From Micromonospora phaseoli (lineage in GTDB: Bacteria > Actinomycetota > Actinomycetes > Mycobacteriales > Micromonosporaceae), in NCBI RefSeq assembly GCF_900109115.1, contig NZ_FNYV01000005.1, positions 129,509-193,508 on the forward strand: 64,000 bases of DNA, written 5' to 3'. The notes beneath the pieces were generated by a model that did no database searches, was not told the DNA's origin, and saw nothing but the letters and a program-made list of their open reading frames with translations. The number at the start of each line of letters is the position of its first letter. The stretch's first letter is position 1. Made by a program: the position numbers and the translations under genes. This document shows, piece by piece, positions 43,689 through 52,162 of the stretch.

Positions 43689-44765
43689 TCACGCCGGAAC
43701 CGGGAGCGCGGGCGGTGCCGGCCGTTGCCGCCCCGGACCGGCCAAGGCGTCCGGCCGGGCCACCGCGGTCGAGCCGCGTACCACCAGTTCCGGCCGGAAG
43801 AGGTACTCCGAGTGCGGGGCGCCGTGTCCGTTGATCTCGTCGACCATGGCTCGGACCGCGGCGACCGCCATCGCCGCCACCGGCTGGCGCATGGTGGTCA
43901 GCGGCGGGTCGGTGAAGGCCATCAGCGGGGAGTCGTCGTAACCGACCACCGAGAGGTCCGCCGGGACGGACAGGCCGCGCTGCCGGGCGGCCCGGATCGC
44001 GCCGAGCGCCATCAGATCGGAGCCGCAGACGATGCCGGTGGCGCCGCGCTCGATCAACCGGCCGGCCGCCACCTCCCCGCCCTCCACGCCGAACAGCGAA
44101 AGCTCGGTCAGGTCGGCCAGCTCGTCCTCGCCGATCCCGGCGAGGCGCCCCATCGCCGCCTTGTAGCCGCTGACCTTGCGCTGCACCGGCACGAACCTGT
44201 CGGGACCGGTGATCAGGCCGATCCGCCGGTGACCGAGGGCCACCAGGTGAGACACGGCCAGCTCGGCGGCCTCCCGGTCGTCGCAGGAGACGAAGGGCGC
44301 GGGGATGCCGGGCGCGTACCCGTTGATCATCACGATCGGCAGCGGGCGGGCGAGCAGCGTCCGGTACCGGTCGTGGTCGGCGGCGGTGTCGGCGTGCAGG
44401 CCGGAGACGAAGACGATGCCGGAGACCTGCCGGTCCAGCAGCATCTCGACGTACTCGTCCTCGCGTACACCGCCGGGGGTCTGGGTGCACAGCACCGGAG
44501 TGAACCCGGTGGGGGCCAGTGCCGACTCGATGATCTGGGCGAAGGCGGGGAAGATCGGGTTGTCCAGCTCCGGCACCACCAGACCGACCAGGCCGGCGCT
44601 TCGCTTGCGCAGCCTTGCCGGGCGTTCGTAGCCGAGCACGTCGAGGGCGGTCAGGACGGCCTGCCGAGTCTCGGGTGCCACGCCGGGGCGGTCATTGAGC
44701 ACCCGCGACACCGTGGCCTCGCTGACGTCGGCCTGCTGGGCGATGTCGGACAGGCGAGCGCGCAT
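43689..44765 (-). CDS. LacI family regulator of alpha-glucoside genes
   Basis: 358-aa repressor. N-terminal HTH (about 2-48) reads ARLSDIAQQADVSEATVSRVLND, followed by the hinge and a periplasmic-binding-protein-like effector domain (GLVGLVVPELDNPIFPAF, GIVCGSDLMALGAIRAA, VVGYDDSPLMAFTDPPLTTM). ATG 44765 is fixed by a -10 box TACAGT ending 6 nt upstream (leaderless); a longer frame begins at 44801. It lies between the GH13 gene and the divergent transporter operon, the usual place for a local regulator of maltose or other alpha-glucoside use. Confidence 0.92.
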   Translation of the reverse strand: MRARLSDIAQQADVSEATVSRVLNDRPGVAPETRQAVLTALDVLGYERPARLRKRSAGLVGLVVPELDNPIFPAFAQIIESALAPTGFTPVLCTQTPGGVREDEYVEMLLDRQVSGIVFVSGLHADTAADHDRYRTLLARPLPIVMINGYAPGIPAPFVSCDDREAAELAVSHLVALGHRRIGLITGPDRFVPVQRKVSGYKAAMGRLAGIGEDELADLTELSLFGVEGGEVAAGRLIERGATGIVCGSDLMALGAIRAARQRGLSVPADLSVVGYDDSPLMAFTDPPLTTMRQPVAAMAVAAVRAMVDEINGHGAPHSEYLFRPELVVRGSTAVARPDALAGPGRQRPAPPALPVPA

Positions 44766-44771
44766 GGCGGC

Positions 44772-44777
44772 ACTGTA
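44772..44777 (-). promoter_or_regulatory. -10 box (TACAGT) giving a leaderless lacI-type mRNA
   Basis: On the minus strand TACAGT ends 6 nt before ATG 44765. Confidence 0.45.
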
Positions 44778-44787
44778 GCTCACGGCC

Positions 44788-44817
44788 AAGTTCTTGCGCA
44801 TTGCCTAGTAAGAACTT
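44788..44817. promoter_or_regulatory. Operator-like dyad upstream of the LacI gene
   Basis: AAGTTCTT (44788-44795) and AAGAACTT (44810-44817) are perfect inverted copies; CTTGCGCA and CTTGC half sites overlap them. The site lies just upstream of the lacI -10 box and is a candidate for autoregulation. Confidence 0.5.
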
Positions 44818-45021
44818 GCAGAATCGAGCAGCGGTCGTCGGGAGCGTGCCCATGCGGCTTGCCTGCGCTGGCCTTGGTCGGGACGATGGGTGGGCTGATC
44901 CGGCGCGGAGAGTGACCGGCGCTGGGAGTTGGGTCACCTCAGTCGAGGGCGAAAAGCGCAGATGGTGGTAGTTGTCGGTCACTGAAGTTGCGGATGGGGC
45001 ACGGTTGTTGCAGGCGTGTTC

Positions 45022-45058
45022 GCAAGGGGTTTCGAGTTACGAAACTTCTTGCTACTGT
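45022..45058 (+). promoter_or_regulatory. Operator dyad and -10 box of the sugar transporter operon
   Basis: GCAAG and CTTGC (45022-45026, 45048-45052) enclose GTTTCG and CGAAAC (45029-45034, 45040-45045), a symmetrical 31-bp dyad. It is immediately followed by TACTGT (45053-45058), a -10 candidate 36 bp before the start codon. The half sites match the CTTGCGCAAG palindrome at 43646. Confidence 0.6.
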
Positions 45059-45093
45059 CCCGCCGTTACCCGGCAGGCAACTTAGGAGCGAAC

Positions 45094-46395
45094 ATGCGTC
45101 GCACAGCCAAGGGGATCGCCGTACTCGCCTCTGCCACACTCGCCCTCTCCGTCGCCGCGTGCGGCGGCGAGGACAAGGCGGCCAACGAGCAGCCCACGGT
45201 TGACCCCGCATCCCTTACCGCAGAACTCACCTGGTGGGACACCTCGGACCCGAAGAACGAGGGCCCGGCGTTCCAGGAGCTGATCGCCAAGTTCAACCAG
45301 ACCTACCCGAACGTCAAGATCAACTACCAGTCGGTCCCGTTCGGTGAGGCGCAGAACAAGTTCAAGACCGCGGCGCAGGCCAAGAGCGGTGCCCCGGACA
45401 TCCTGCGGGCCGAGGTCGCCTGGGTGCCCGAGTTCGCCTCGCTGGGCTACCTCTACGCGCTGGACGGCTCCGAGCTGCTCGCCGACGAGGCAGACTTCCT
45501 GGAGACCCCGCTCGCCTCCAACAAGTACGACGGCAAGACCTACGGCGTTCCGCAGGTCACCGACAGCCTCGCGCTGATGTACAACAAGGAGCTGCTGAGC
45601 CAGGCCGGCATCAGCGAGGCCCCGAAGACCTGGGCCGAGCTGAAGACCGCCTCGCAGGCCATCAAGGAGAAGACCGACGCCGAGGGCGTCTACGTCAACC
45701 CGGCCGGCTACTTCCTGCTGCCGTTCATGTACGGCGAGGGCGGCGACCTGGTCGACACCGCCAACAAGAAGATCGTGATCAACTCGGAGCAGAACGCGGC
45801 CGGGCTGGCGATCGCCAAGGACCTGATCGACAGCGGTGCGGCCGTCAAGCCCTCCGCCAACGACTCCTACGGCACCATGATGACCCTCTTCAAGGAGAAG
45901 AAGGTCGCCATGATCATCAACGGCCCGTGGGAGGTCAACAACGTCCAGCAGGCGCCGGACTTCGGTGGCCTGGAGAACCTGGGCGTCGCCCCGGTGCCGG
46001 CCGGCTCGGCCAAGGCCGGTGGCCCCGTCGGCGGCCACAACTACGTGATCTGGTCCGGCATGCCGCAGGAGAAGGTCGACGCCGCCGTCGCGTTCGTCAA
46101 GTTCATGAGCTCCGCCGAGTCGCAGGCCTTCCTGTCGGAGAAGCTCGGCCTGCTGCCGACCCGCACCTCCGCCTACCAGCTCGACGCGGTGAAGAACAAC
46201 GCCACCGTCGCCGCGTTCCAGCCGGTCGTGGAGGCCGGTGTGGGCCGCCCGTGGATCCCCGAGGCCGGCCAGTTCTTCGGCCCGCTCGACCAGATGGCCA
46301 CCGAGGTCCTGATCCAGAACAAGGACCCGAAGGCCGCGCTGGACACCGTCGCGGACAAGTACAAGGCCGAGGTCGTCCCCGCGTACGAGAAGTGA
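45094..46395 (+). CDS. Sugar ABC transporter substrate-binding lipoprotein
   Basis: 433-aa lipoprotein of solute-binding family 1 (MalE type). Lipobox VAAC gives the lipidated Cys at about residue 24. The mature part shows ELTWWDTSDPKNEGPAF, the hinge motif YGVPQVTDSLALMYNKELL and KVAMIINGPWEVNN. A role in binding maltose or other alpha-glucosides is inferred from the divergent GH13 and LacI genes. ATG 45094 has AGGAGCGAAC upstream; the frame reaches further up but without a ribosome binding site. The two permease genes follow. Confidence 0.93.
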   Translation: MRRTAKGIAVLASATLALSVAACGGEDKAANEQPTVDPASLTAELTWWDTSDPKNEGPAFQELIAKFNQTYPNVKINYQSVPFGEAQNKFKTAAQAKSGAPDILRAEVAWVPEFASLGYLYALDGSELLADEADFLETPLASNKYDGKTYGVPQVTDSLALMYNKELLSQAGISEAPKTWAELKTASQAIKEKTDAEGVYVNPAGYFLLPFMYGEGGDLVDTANKKIVINSEQNAAGLAIAKDLIDSGAAVKPSANDSYGTMMTLFKEKKVAMIINGPWEVNNVQQAPDFGGLENLGVAPVPAGSAKAGGPVGGHNYVIWSGMPQEKVDAAVAFVKFMSSAESQAFLSEKLGLLPTRTSAYQLDAVKNNATVAAFQPVVEAGVGRPWIPEAGQFFGPLDQMATEVLIQNKDPKAALDTVADKYKAEVVPAYEK

Positions 46396-46438
46396 CCTCA
46401 CCCGTCGGCGCCGGCCTCGGCCGGTGACCTCTCGGCAC

Positions 46439-46482
46439 CCGGCAGGGTCGCGTGACCGTCTCCGGTCGCGCGGCCCTGCCGG
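46439..46482 (+). terminator. Hairpin between binding-protein and permease genes
   Basis: CCGGCAGGG (46439-46447) pairs with CCCTGCCGG (46474-46482), with further pairing CGCG and GACCG / CGGTC inside. It probably attenuates or stabilises so that the binding protein is made in excess. Confidence 0.65.
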
Positions 46483-46506
46483 ACCTCCCCTCATGGAGCG
46501 CAGCTG

Positions 46507-47520
46507 ATGACCACCGTGACAGCCGATCCGGCGCCGTCGACGCCGCCCGGCCGATCCGCTCGACCCTCCCGGCTGCGCCGCAGCTGGGACAAGCACTGGT
46601 ACGCCTGGGCGATGGTGCTGCCCGTCGTCATCGTCCTGGCAGTTCTGATCTTCTACCCGCTGTTCCGCGGGATCTGGCTCTCCTTCACCAGTCTCACCGA
46701 GGCCAACCAGGCCGCCGAGATCTGCACCAGGTCGATCACCGGTGGCGAGGTCTGCGCGGACAACCCCAACAAGTGGGAGTTCGTCGGCCTCGACAACTAC
46801 GTCCGGGTGCTCACCGGCGAGGTCGGCGACTTCTGGCAGTGGACCGGCACGACGCTGATCTGGACGTTCGTCTGTGTGGCCTTCCACTTCGGCCTCGGTC
46901 TCGGTCTGGCCACCATGATCAACCGGCCGATGCGGTTCCGGAGTCTCTACCGCGTGCTGCTGATCCTGCCCTGGGCGGTGCCGGCCTTCGTCAGCGCGTT
47001 CGCCTGGAAGTTCATCTTCAACGAGCGTTTCGGCCTGGCCAACGCCCTGCTCACCGCCGTCGGCATCGACCCGGTCTCCTGGTTCTCCGACCGGTGGACC
47101 GCGTTGCTCACCGCCATCGTCACCAACATCTGGCTCGGCGTGCCGTTCATGATGGTGGCGCTGCTCGGCGGCATGCAGACCATCCCGGGCGAGTTGTACG
47201 AGGCGGCCGAGATCGACGGGGCCTCGGCCTGGCAGCGGTTCAAGAACATCACCCTGCCCGGCCTGCGGCCGGTCAGCATGACCGTGGTGCTGCTCGGCAC
47301 CATCTGGACGTTCAACATGTTCCCGATCATCTTCCTGGTTACCGAGGGGCAGCCGGCCGGGCAGAGCGAGATCCTGGTGACCGGCGCCTACCGGGCGGCG
47401 TTCGAGGGCATCCGCAACTACTCGCTGGCCTCGACGTACGGCGTACTGATCCTGTCGATCCTGCTGGTGTTCTCGGTCTTCTACCGGCGGGCCCTGCGCA
47501 AGCAAGGCGAGGTGTGGTGA
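46507..47520 (+). CDS. Sugar ABC transporter permease (MalF type)
   Basis: 337-aa inner-membrane permease. It has a basic N-terminus, first helix about 39-60 (MVLPVVIVLAVLIFYPLF), a periplasmic insert with two Cys (AAEICTRSITGGEVCADNP, probably a disulfide), then five further helices. The EAA loop that contacts the ATPase is EAAEIDGASAWQRFKNITLP (about 236-255). ATG 46507 has GGAGCGCAGCTG upstream. It pairs with the MalG-type gene that follows. Confidence 0.93.
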   Translation: MTTVTADPAPSTPPGRSARPSRLRRSWDKHWYAWAMVLPVVIVLAVLIFYPLFRGIWLSFTSLTEANQAAEICTRSITGGEVCADNPNKWEFVGLDNYVRVLTGEVGDFWQWTGTTLIWTFVCVAFHFGLGLGLATMINRPMRFRSLYRVLLILPWAVPAFVSAFAWKFIFNERFGLANALLTAVGIDPVSWFSDRWTALLTAIVTNIWLGVPFMMVALLGGMQTIPGELYEAAEIDGASAWQRFKNITLPGLRPVSMTVVLLGTIWTFNMFPIIFLVTEGQPAGQSEILVTGAYRAAFEGIRNYSLASTYGVLILSILLVFSVFYRRALRKQGEVW

Positions 47521-47522
47521 AC

Positions 47523-48440
47523 ATGACCGAGAAGACCGCCACCCCGCCGACGGTGACCGCCGTCGCCGGGCCGGCCCTGGCGAAGACCCGGGCGGTGAGG
47601 CGGACCGGGCGCAGCCGGCGCAGCCCAGCCATGTCCGTCCTGCTGCACGGCACGCTGATCCTGGCCTCGCTGATCGCGATCGGCCCGATCGCCTGGGTGC
47701 TGCTCTCCTCGCTGAAGCCCGGGTACGCGATCCAGAGCAGCGAGCTGACGCTGTTCCGGGACACCACCCTGGCCAACTACAGCTACGTGCTGACCGAGAC
47801 GAACTTCCCGAGGTGGTTCCTCAACTCGGTGATCGTCGCGGCCTTCACCATGAGCATCGGCATCTTCCTCTCGGCCACCACCGGGTACGCGGTGTCCCGG
47901 TTCAACTTCCCGGGGCGCCGGCCGCTGATGATGGTCTTCCTGGTCACCCAGATGTTCCCGGTGGCCATCCTGATCGTGCCGATCTACACGATCATGGCCC
48001 GGTTGGGGCTGATCAACACGATGCCCGCACTGATTATCGCGTACCTGACCATCGCGGTGCCGTTCTGCGCCTGGATGTTGAAGGGCTACTTCGACTCCAT
48101 CCCGACCTCGCTGGACGAGGCGGCGGCGCTGGACGGGTGCGGGCCGTTCGCCACCTTCTGGCGGGTGGTGCTGCCGCTGGCCCGGCCGGCCGTGGCGGTG
48201 ACCGCCTTCTACACCTTCCTCACCGCGTGGGGCGAGGTGGCGTACGCGTCGGCCTTCATCCAGACCGACAACAAGTTCACCCTGGCGTACGGGCTCCAGC
48301 AGTTCGTGCCGCAGTTCAACCCCCAGTGGGAGTACCTGACGGCGGCGGCCGTCCTGGTCACCATCCCCGCCGGCCTGGTCTTCTTCTTCGCCCAGAAGCA
48401 CCTCGTCTCCGGCCTCACCGCCGGCGGCACCAAGGGCTGA
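47523..48440 (+). CDS. Sugar ABC transporter permease (MalG type)
   Basis: 305-aa permease with six helices (first about 38-60). The EAA loop is EAAALDGCGPFATFWRVVLP (about 200-219). The C-terminus SGLTAGGTKG is typical of MalG proteins. ATG 47523 lies 2 bp after the MalF-type stop with GAGGTGTGG upstream; GTG 47517 is an overlapping alternative. No ATPase gene follows, so the system probably uses a shared MsiK-type ATPase encoded elsewhere, as known for actinobacterial oligosaccharide importers. Confidence 0.93.
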   Translation: MTEKTATPPTVTAVAGPALAKTRAVRRTGRSRRSPAMSVLLHGTLILASLIAIGPIAWVLLSSLKPGYAIQSSELTLFRDTTLANYSYVLTETNFPRWFLNSVIVAAFTMSIGIFLSATTGYAVSRFNFPGRRPLMMVFLVTQMFPVAILIVPIYTIMARLGLINTMPALIIAYLTIAVPFCAWMLKGYFDSIPTSLDEAAALDGCGPFATFWRVVLPLARPAVAVTAFYTFLTAWGEVAYASAFIQTDNKFTLAYGLQQFVPQFNPQWEYLTAAAVLVTIPAGLVFFFAQKHLVSGLTAGGTKG

Positions 48441-48443
48441 CCT

Positions 48444-48507
48444 CGTCGATCTAGGGCTTATCGTCGCCGTTGGAGATCAACTCGCGACGATAAGCCCTAG
48501 ATCGACG
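48444..48507 (+). terminator. Perfect 24-bp terminator hairpin
   Basis: Arms 48444-48467 and 48484-48507 are fully complementary with a 16-nt loop, starting 4 nt after the permease stop. Confidence 0.88.
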
Positions 48508-48575
48508 CGGGCGTGGACGCGGGCGTGGGGGTGGGCTCTACTACGAAGTGTCGTTGGTAGGGCAGGATGGGGGGC

Positions 48576-48917
48576 GTGGAAGCACTTCGACTCATCCTCC
48601 TCTATGTCCACCTGATCGGCTTCGCGCTGCTGCTCGGCGGCGCGATCGCCCAATACATCACCGGCAAGATCCGGATCAACCTGGCCATGCTCTGGGGCTC
48701 GGTGATCGGTCTGCTGACCGGCATCGGCCTGAGTGCGCCACTACGTGACGGCGACGAGCCGGCGCCGGCGAAGATTGTGACGAAGCTGGTCCTCGCGCTG
48801 CTGATCTTCGTCATGGTCTTCTTCTCCCGGAAGCGGGCCGAGGTCAACCGTGGGCACTTCCTCGCCATCGTGGGATTGACCCTGGTCAACGCGGCCGTGG
48901 CGGTCTTCTGGCGGTGA
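48576..48917 (+). CDS. Unrecognised small membrane protein with four helices
   Basis: 113-aa protein (116 aa if the upstream ATG 48567 is used) with four membrane helices covering most of its length (about 1-21, 31-51, 65-82, 94-112). It starts VEALRLILLYVHLIGFALLLGGAIAQ; conserved polar residues are His in YVHLIG and Arg/Lys in FFSRKRAEVNRGH. The layout (a His in helix 1 and GxxxxG spacing) resembles DUF2269-like or CopD-like small membrane proteins, without proof. GTG 48576 is preferred because AGGA lies 8 nt upstream. Confidence 0.6.
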   Translation: MEALRLILLYVHLIGFALLLGGAIAQYITGKIRINLAMLWGSVIGLLTGIGLSAPLRDGDEPAPAKIVTKLVLALLIFVMVFFSRKRAEVNRGHFLAIVGLTLVNAAVAVFWR

Positions 48918-49175
48918 CCGCCGGGCCGCTCACCGGCCGGCCAAAATGGGACTTTGACGGCATCTGTCCGCCCATCTGTCGGCATCCGGAGTGACCTGCC
49001 CCACCCAAGCATTACGTGGCGGTAACAGGCCTCCAACAGTCCTGCACGATTCTCGGTCGGCAGGTGGGCGGGGGCGTACGCTCTGCTCCCGTAACGTGGG
49101 ACGCCGGCGGCAAGCGCAGGCCGGCTCAATGGCTGCCACCGCGTACAACGCGGTGTGCAATGGGAAGGAGACGTC
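48918..49175 (+). other. Promoter region of the nucleoside uptake locus
   Basis: 258 bp without a gene. A 7-bp hairpin CACCGCG / CGCGGTG (49137-49143, 49149-49155) lies just before the ribosome binding site of the BMP gene. No convincing -35/-10 pair or operator was identified. Confidence 0.45.
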
Positions 49176-50258
49176 TTGCGCTCGGTGCGTGGGATGCGGA
49201 TCGCCTCGATCATCGCGGCGGGTGGGCTCGTACTGAGCGCCGCCGCCTGTGGCGAGGCCCCGGATGAGGACAACAACGCCGGCTCCGGCGGCGAGCAGTT
49301 CAGCGCCTGCATGGTGACCGACGTCGGCGGCATCGACGACAAGTCGTTCAACGCCTCCGCCTGGAAGGGCCTGGAGGACGCCAAGGCGGAGAACAGCAAC
49401 ATCGACATCAAGTACGTCGCTTCCAAGGCCGAGGCGGACTACGAGCCGAACCTCACCCAGTACGTCAACCAGGACTGCGACTTCATCCTGGCCGTCGGCG
49501 GCCTGATGGGCGACGCCACCAAGAAGATCGCCGAGGCGAACCCGGACCAGCAGTTCGGCATCGTCGACGCGGCGCCGGGCGTGGCCAACGTCTACCCGAT
49601 GCAGTTCGACACCGCCCAGGCCGGCTTCCTCGCCGGCTACGTCGCCGCCGGCATGAGCGAGAGCGGCAAGGTCGGCACCTACGGCGGCCTGAAGATCCCG
49701 CCGGTGACCATCTTCATGGACGGGTACGCCGACGGCGTCGCCTACTACAACCAGGCCAAGAGCGCGAACGTCCAGGTCCTGGGGTGGAACAAGGAGACCC
49801 AGAACGGCTCCTTCACCAACGACTTCGTCAAGCAGGACGAGGGCAAGAAGGTCAGCGACGCACTGGTCGCCCAGGGCGCGGACATCATCATGCCGGTCGC
49901 CGGCGGCGCCGGCCTCGGCACCACCGGTGCGGCCAAGGCCTCCGGCGGTAAGTACAACACCATCTGGGTGGACGTCGACGGCTGCGAGAGCACCCCGGAC
50001 TGTCCGGCGATCATCACCACCGTGGTGAAGAACATCCCGGGCGCGGTCAAGGAGGCCGTACTCAAGGCCGCCGGCGGCGAGCAGCTCCAGGCGACCCCGG
50101 GCTTCATCGGCACCCTGGCCAACGAGGGTGTCTCGATCGCTCCGTACCACGACTTCGAGAGCAAGGTTCCGGCCGAGCTCAAGGCCGAGGTCGACAAGCT
50201 GAAGGCGGACATCGCCGCCGGCAGCGTCAAGGTCGAGTCGGCCGCCCAGCCGAAGTGA
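49176..50258 (+). CDS. BMP family (nucleoside-binding) ABC lipoprotein
   Basis: 360-aa lipoprotein of the Bmp/PnrA family, substrate-binding part of a purine or pyrimidine nucleoside importer. Lipobox SAAAC places the lipidated Cys at about residue 25. Family motifs: TDVGGIDDKSFNASAWKGLEDA (given here in part as GGIDDKSFN), FDTAQAGFLAGYVAAGM and GGKYNTIWVDVDGCES. The start is most likely TTG 49176, because AAGGAG lies 5 nt upstream; GTG 49185 and ATG 49194 are further from it. The ATPase, permeases and salvage enzymes downstream support nucleoside uptake. Confidence 0.93.
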   Translation: MRSVRGMRIASIIAAGGLVLSAAACGEAPDEDNNAGSGGEQFSACMVTDVGGIDDKSFNASAWKGLEDAKAENSNIDIKYVASKAEADYEPNLTQYVNQDCDFILAVGGLMGDATKKIAEANPDQQFGIVDAAPGVANVYPMQFDTAQAGFLAGYVAAGMSESGKVGTYGGLKIPPVTIFMDGYADGVAYYNQAKSANVQVLGWNKETQNGSFTNDFVKQDEGKKVSDALVAQGADIIMPVAGGAGLGTTGAAKASGGKYNTIWVDVDGCESTPDCPAIITTVVKNIPGAVKEAVLKAAGGEQLQATPGFIGTLANEGVSIAPYHDFESKVPAELKAEVDKLKADIAAGSVKVESAAQPK

Positions 50259-50263
50259 CCCGC

Positions 50264-50306
50264 CGCCGGCCGCTCCCGGTGGGACGATCACCGAGAGCGG
50301 CCGGCG
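50264..50306 (+). terminator. Hairpin between BMP and ATPase genes
   Basis: Perfect 12-bp arms (50264-50275, 50295-50306) with an inner GGTG / CACC. It is likely an attenuator giving more binding protein than ATPase. Confidence 0.7.
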
Positions 50307-50452
50307 AGCCACGCCACACCTGATCCGGCCGCTACGGCGCGGGGAGATCCGCCGTGCCGCAGCGGCCGGTCCGCGCCACCGGTCCGGCCGACGTCGCGCC
50401 TCGGTCGCCAGCAGCTACGCTGCACCATCGCTTCGCACTTCAGGAGGTTGCG

Positions 50453-52162
50453 CTGAGACTCGAACTGCGCGGCATCACCAAGCGGTTCGGTGATCTGGTC
50501 GCCAACGACCACATCGACCTGACGGTGGAGCCTGGAGAGATTCACGCACTGCTCGGCGAGAACGGCGCGGGCAAGTCGACCCTGATGAACGTGCTGTACG
50601 GGCTCTACCAGCCCGACGAGGGCGAGATCCTGGTCGACGGGAAGCCGCTCAAGCTGCGCGGCCCCTCCGACGCGATCACGGCTGGCATCGGCATGGTGCA
50701 CCAGCACTTCATGCTCGTGCCGGTCTTCACCGTCACCGAGAACATCATGCTCGGTGCGGAACAGGTGCGCGGCGGCATCGCCGGGTTCCTGGACCGGCGC
50801 CGGGCCCGGCGCGAGGTCGCCGAGGTGTCCGAGCGTTACAACCTGCGGGTCGACCCGGACGCGGTGATCGAGGACCTGCCGGTCGGCGTGCAGCAGCGGG
50901 TGGAGATCGTCAAGGCGCTCACCCGCGACGTCGACCTGCTCATCCTGGACGAGCCCACGGCGGTGCTCACCCCGCAGGAGACCGAGGAACTGCTCGCCGT
51001 GATGCGGTCACTCAAGGCCGCCGGCAAGTCGATCGTCTTCATCACCCACAAGCTCGGCGAGGTCAAGGCCATCGCCGACCGGATCACCGTGATCCGGCGC
51101 GGCAAGACCGTGGGCACGGCGTCGCCGGAGGCCAGCCGCGACGAGCTGGCCGCGCTGATGGTCGGCCGTACCGTCCGGCTCACCGTGGACAAGACCCCGG
51201 CCACCCCGGGCGAGCCCGTCCTGGAGGTCTCCGGCCTGGTCGTCGACGACGACCGGCAGGTCCGCGCGGTGGACGGCGTCGACCTGACCGTACGCGCGGG
51301 AGAGGTGCTCGGCGTCGCGGGCGTGCAGGGCAACGGCCAGACCGAGCTGATCGAGGCGATCATGGGTCTGCGCCCGGTGCTCGCCGGCACGGTCAGCCTC
51401 GCCGGCCAGCGGGTCGACGGCTGGTCGACCAAGAAGGTGCTCCAGGCGGGCGTCGGCTACGTGCCGGAGGACCGCAGCGTCGACGGTCTGGTCAAGGAGT
51501 TCAGCGTCGCCGAGAACCTGGTGCTGGACATGTACGACCGGCCGCCGTTCGGTCGGGGCCTGTCCCTGCGGCCGGACGCGATCACGAAGTCGGCGCGGGA
51601 GCGGATCGAGCAGTTCGACGTACGCACCTCCTCGGCCGAGGCGTTGGTCGGCACCCTGTCCGGCGGAAACCAGCAGAAGGTGATCGTGGCCCGGGAGCTG
51701 TCCCGGCCGCTGAAGCTCTTCATCGCCGCCCAGCCCACCCGGGGCGTCGACGTCGGCTCGATCGAGTTCATCCACAGCCGGGTCATCCGCGAGCGCGACA
51801 TCGGCACCGCCGTGCTGGTGGTCTCCAGCGAGCTGGACGAGGTGATCGGACTGGCCGACCGGATCGCGGTGATGTATCGCGGGCGGATCATCGGCGTCGT
51901 CGGCCCGGACACCCCCCGCGAGGAGATCGGTCTGCTGATGGCGGGCATCAGCCCCGACGCGACGGGCGGTTCCCCGGACCGCGCGTCGGTTGCCGAGGGC
52001 GGCGACGTGGCGACCACCGACCGGGGCGAGGCGGCGACCACCGACGCCGACGCCGTGTCCGGCGGCGGCACGGCCGCGACCACCGACCGCGACACGACAG
52101 CCACCACCGACGGCGTGGCCGCGGCCCCCGAGGGTCCAGGTAGCGAGGACGAGAAAGCATGA
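50453..52162 (+). CDS. Nucleoside ABC transporter double ATPase (probable CTG start)
   Basis: 569-aa protein with two ABC domains. The first is complete: Walker A GENGAGKS (about 35-42), signature region [15 protein letters not shown], Walker [13 protein letters not shown]. The second has a degenerate Walker A (GVQGNGQT, no Lys) and Walker B ([12 protein letters not shown], lacking the usual Asp and Glu) but a good signature LSGGNQQK, as usual in this RbsA/YufO-like group. The only start with a ribosome binding site is CTG 50453, 5 nt after AGGAGG; it gives the family-typical [18 protein letters not shown] 50354 would add 33 unrelated residues. The C-terminal 55 residues are a low-complexity tail with repeated ATTD. 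The stop overlaps the next ATG (ATGA). Confidence 0.9.
   Translation: MRLELRGITKRFGDLVANDHIDLTVEPGEIHALLGENGAGKSTLMNVLYGLYQPDEGEILVDGKPLKLRGPSDAITAGIGMVHQHFMLVPVFTVTENIMLGAEQVRGGIAGFLDRRRARREVAEVSERYNLRVDPDAVIEDLPVGVQQRVEIVKALTRDVDLLILDEPTAVLTPQETEELLAVMRSLKAAGKSIVFITHKLGEVKAIADRITVIRRGKTVGTASPEASRDELAALMVGRTVRLTVDKTPATPGEPVLEVSGLVVDDDRQVRAVDGVDLTVRAGEVLGVAGVQGNGQTELIEAIMGLRPVLAGTVSLAGQRVDGWSTKKVLQAGVGYVPEDRSVDGLVKEFSVAENLVLDMYDRPPFGRGLSLRPDAITKSARERIEQFDVRTSSAEALVGTLSGGNQQKVIVARELSRPLKLFIAAQPTRGVDVGSIEFIHSRVIRERDIGTAVLVVSSELDEVIGLADRIAVMYRGRIIGVVGPDTPREEIGLLMAGISPDATGGSPDRASVAEGGDVATTDRGEAATTDADAVSGGGTAATTDRDTTATTDGVAAAPEGPGSEDEKA

Larger units (their letters stand above)
44766..45093. other. 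328-bp divergent regulatory region
   Basis: No gene. It holds the leaderless lacI promoter (44772-44777, minus strand), a dyad at 44788-44817 and a longer dyad plus -10 box in front of the binding-protein gene (45022-45058). The middle 200 bp show nothing else. Confidence 0.7.

Noticed and set aside
45082..47505. 807-codon open frame on the minus strand
   Set aside because: Antisense to the binding-protein and MalF-type genes, which have clear motifs and ribosome binding sites.
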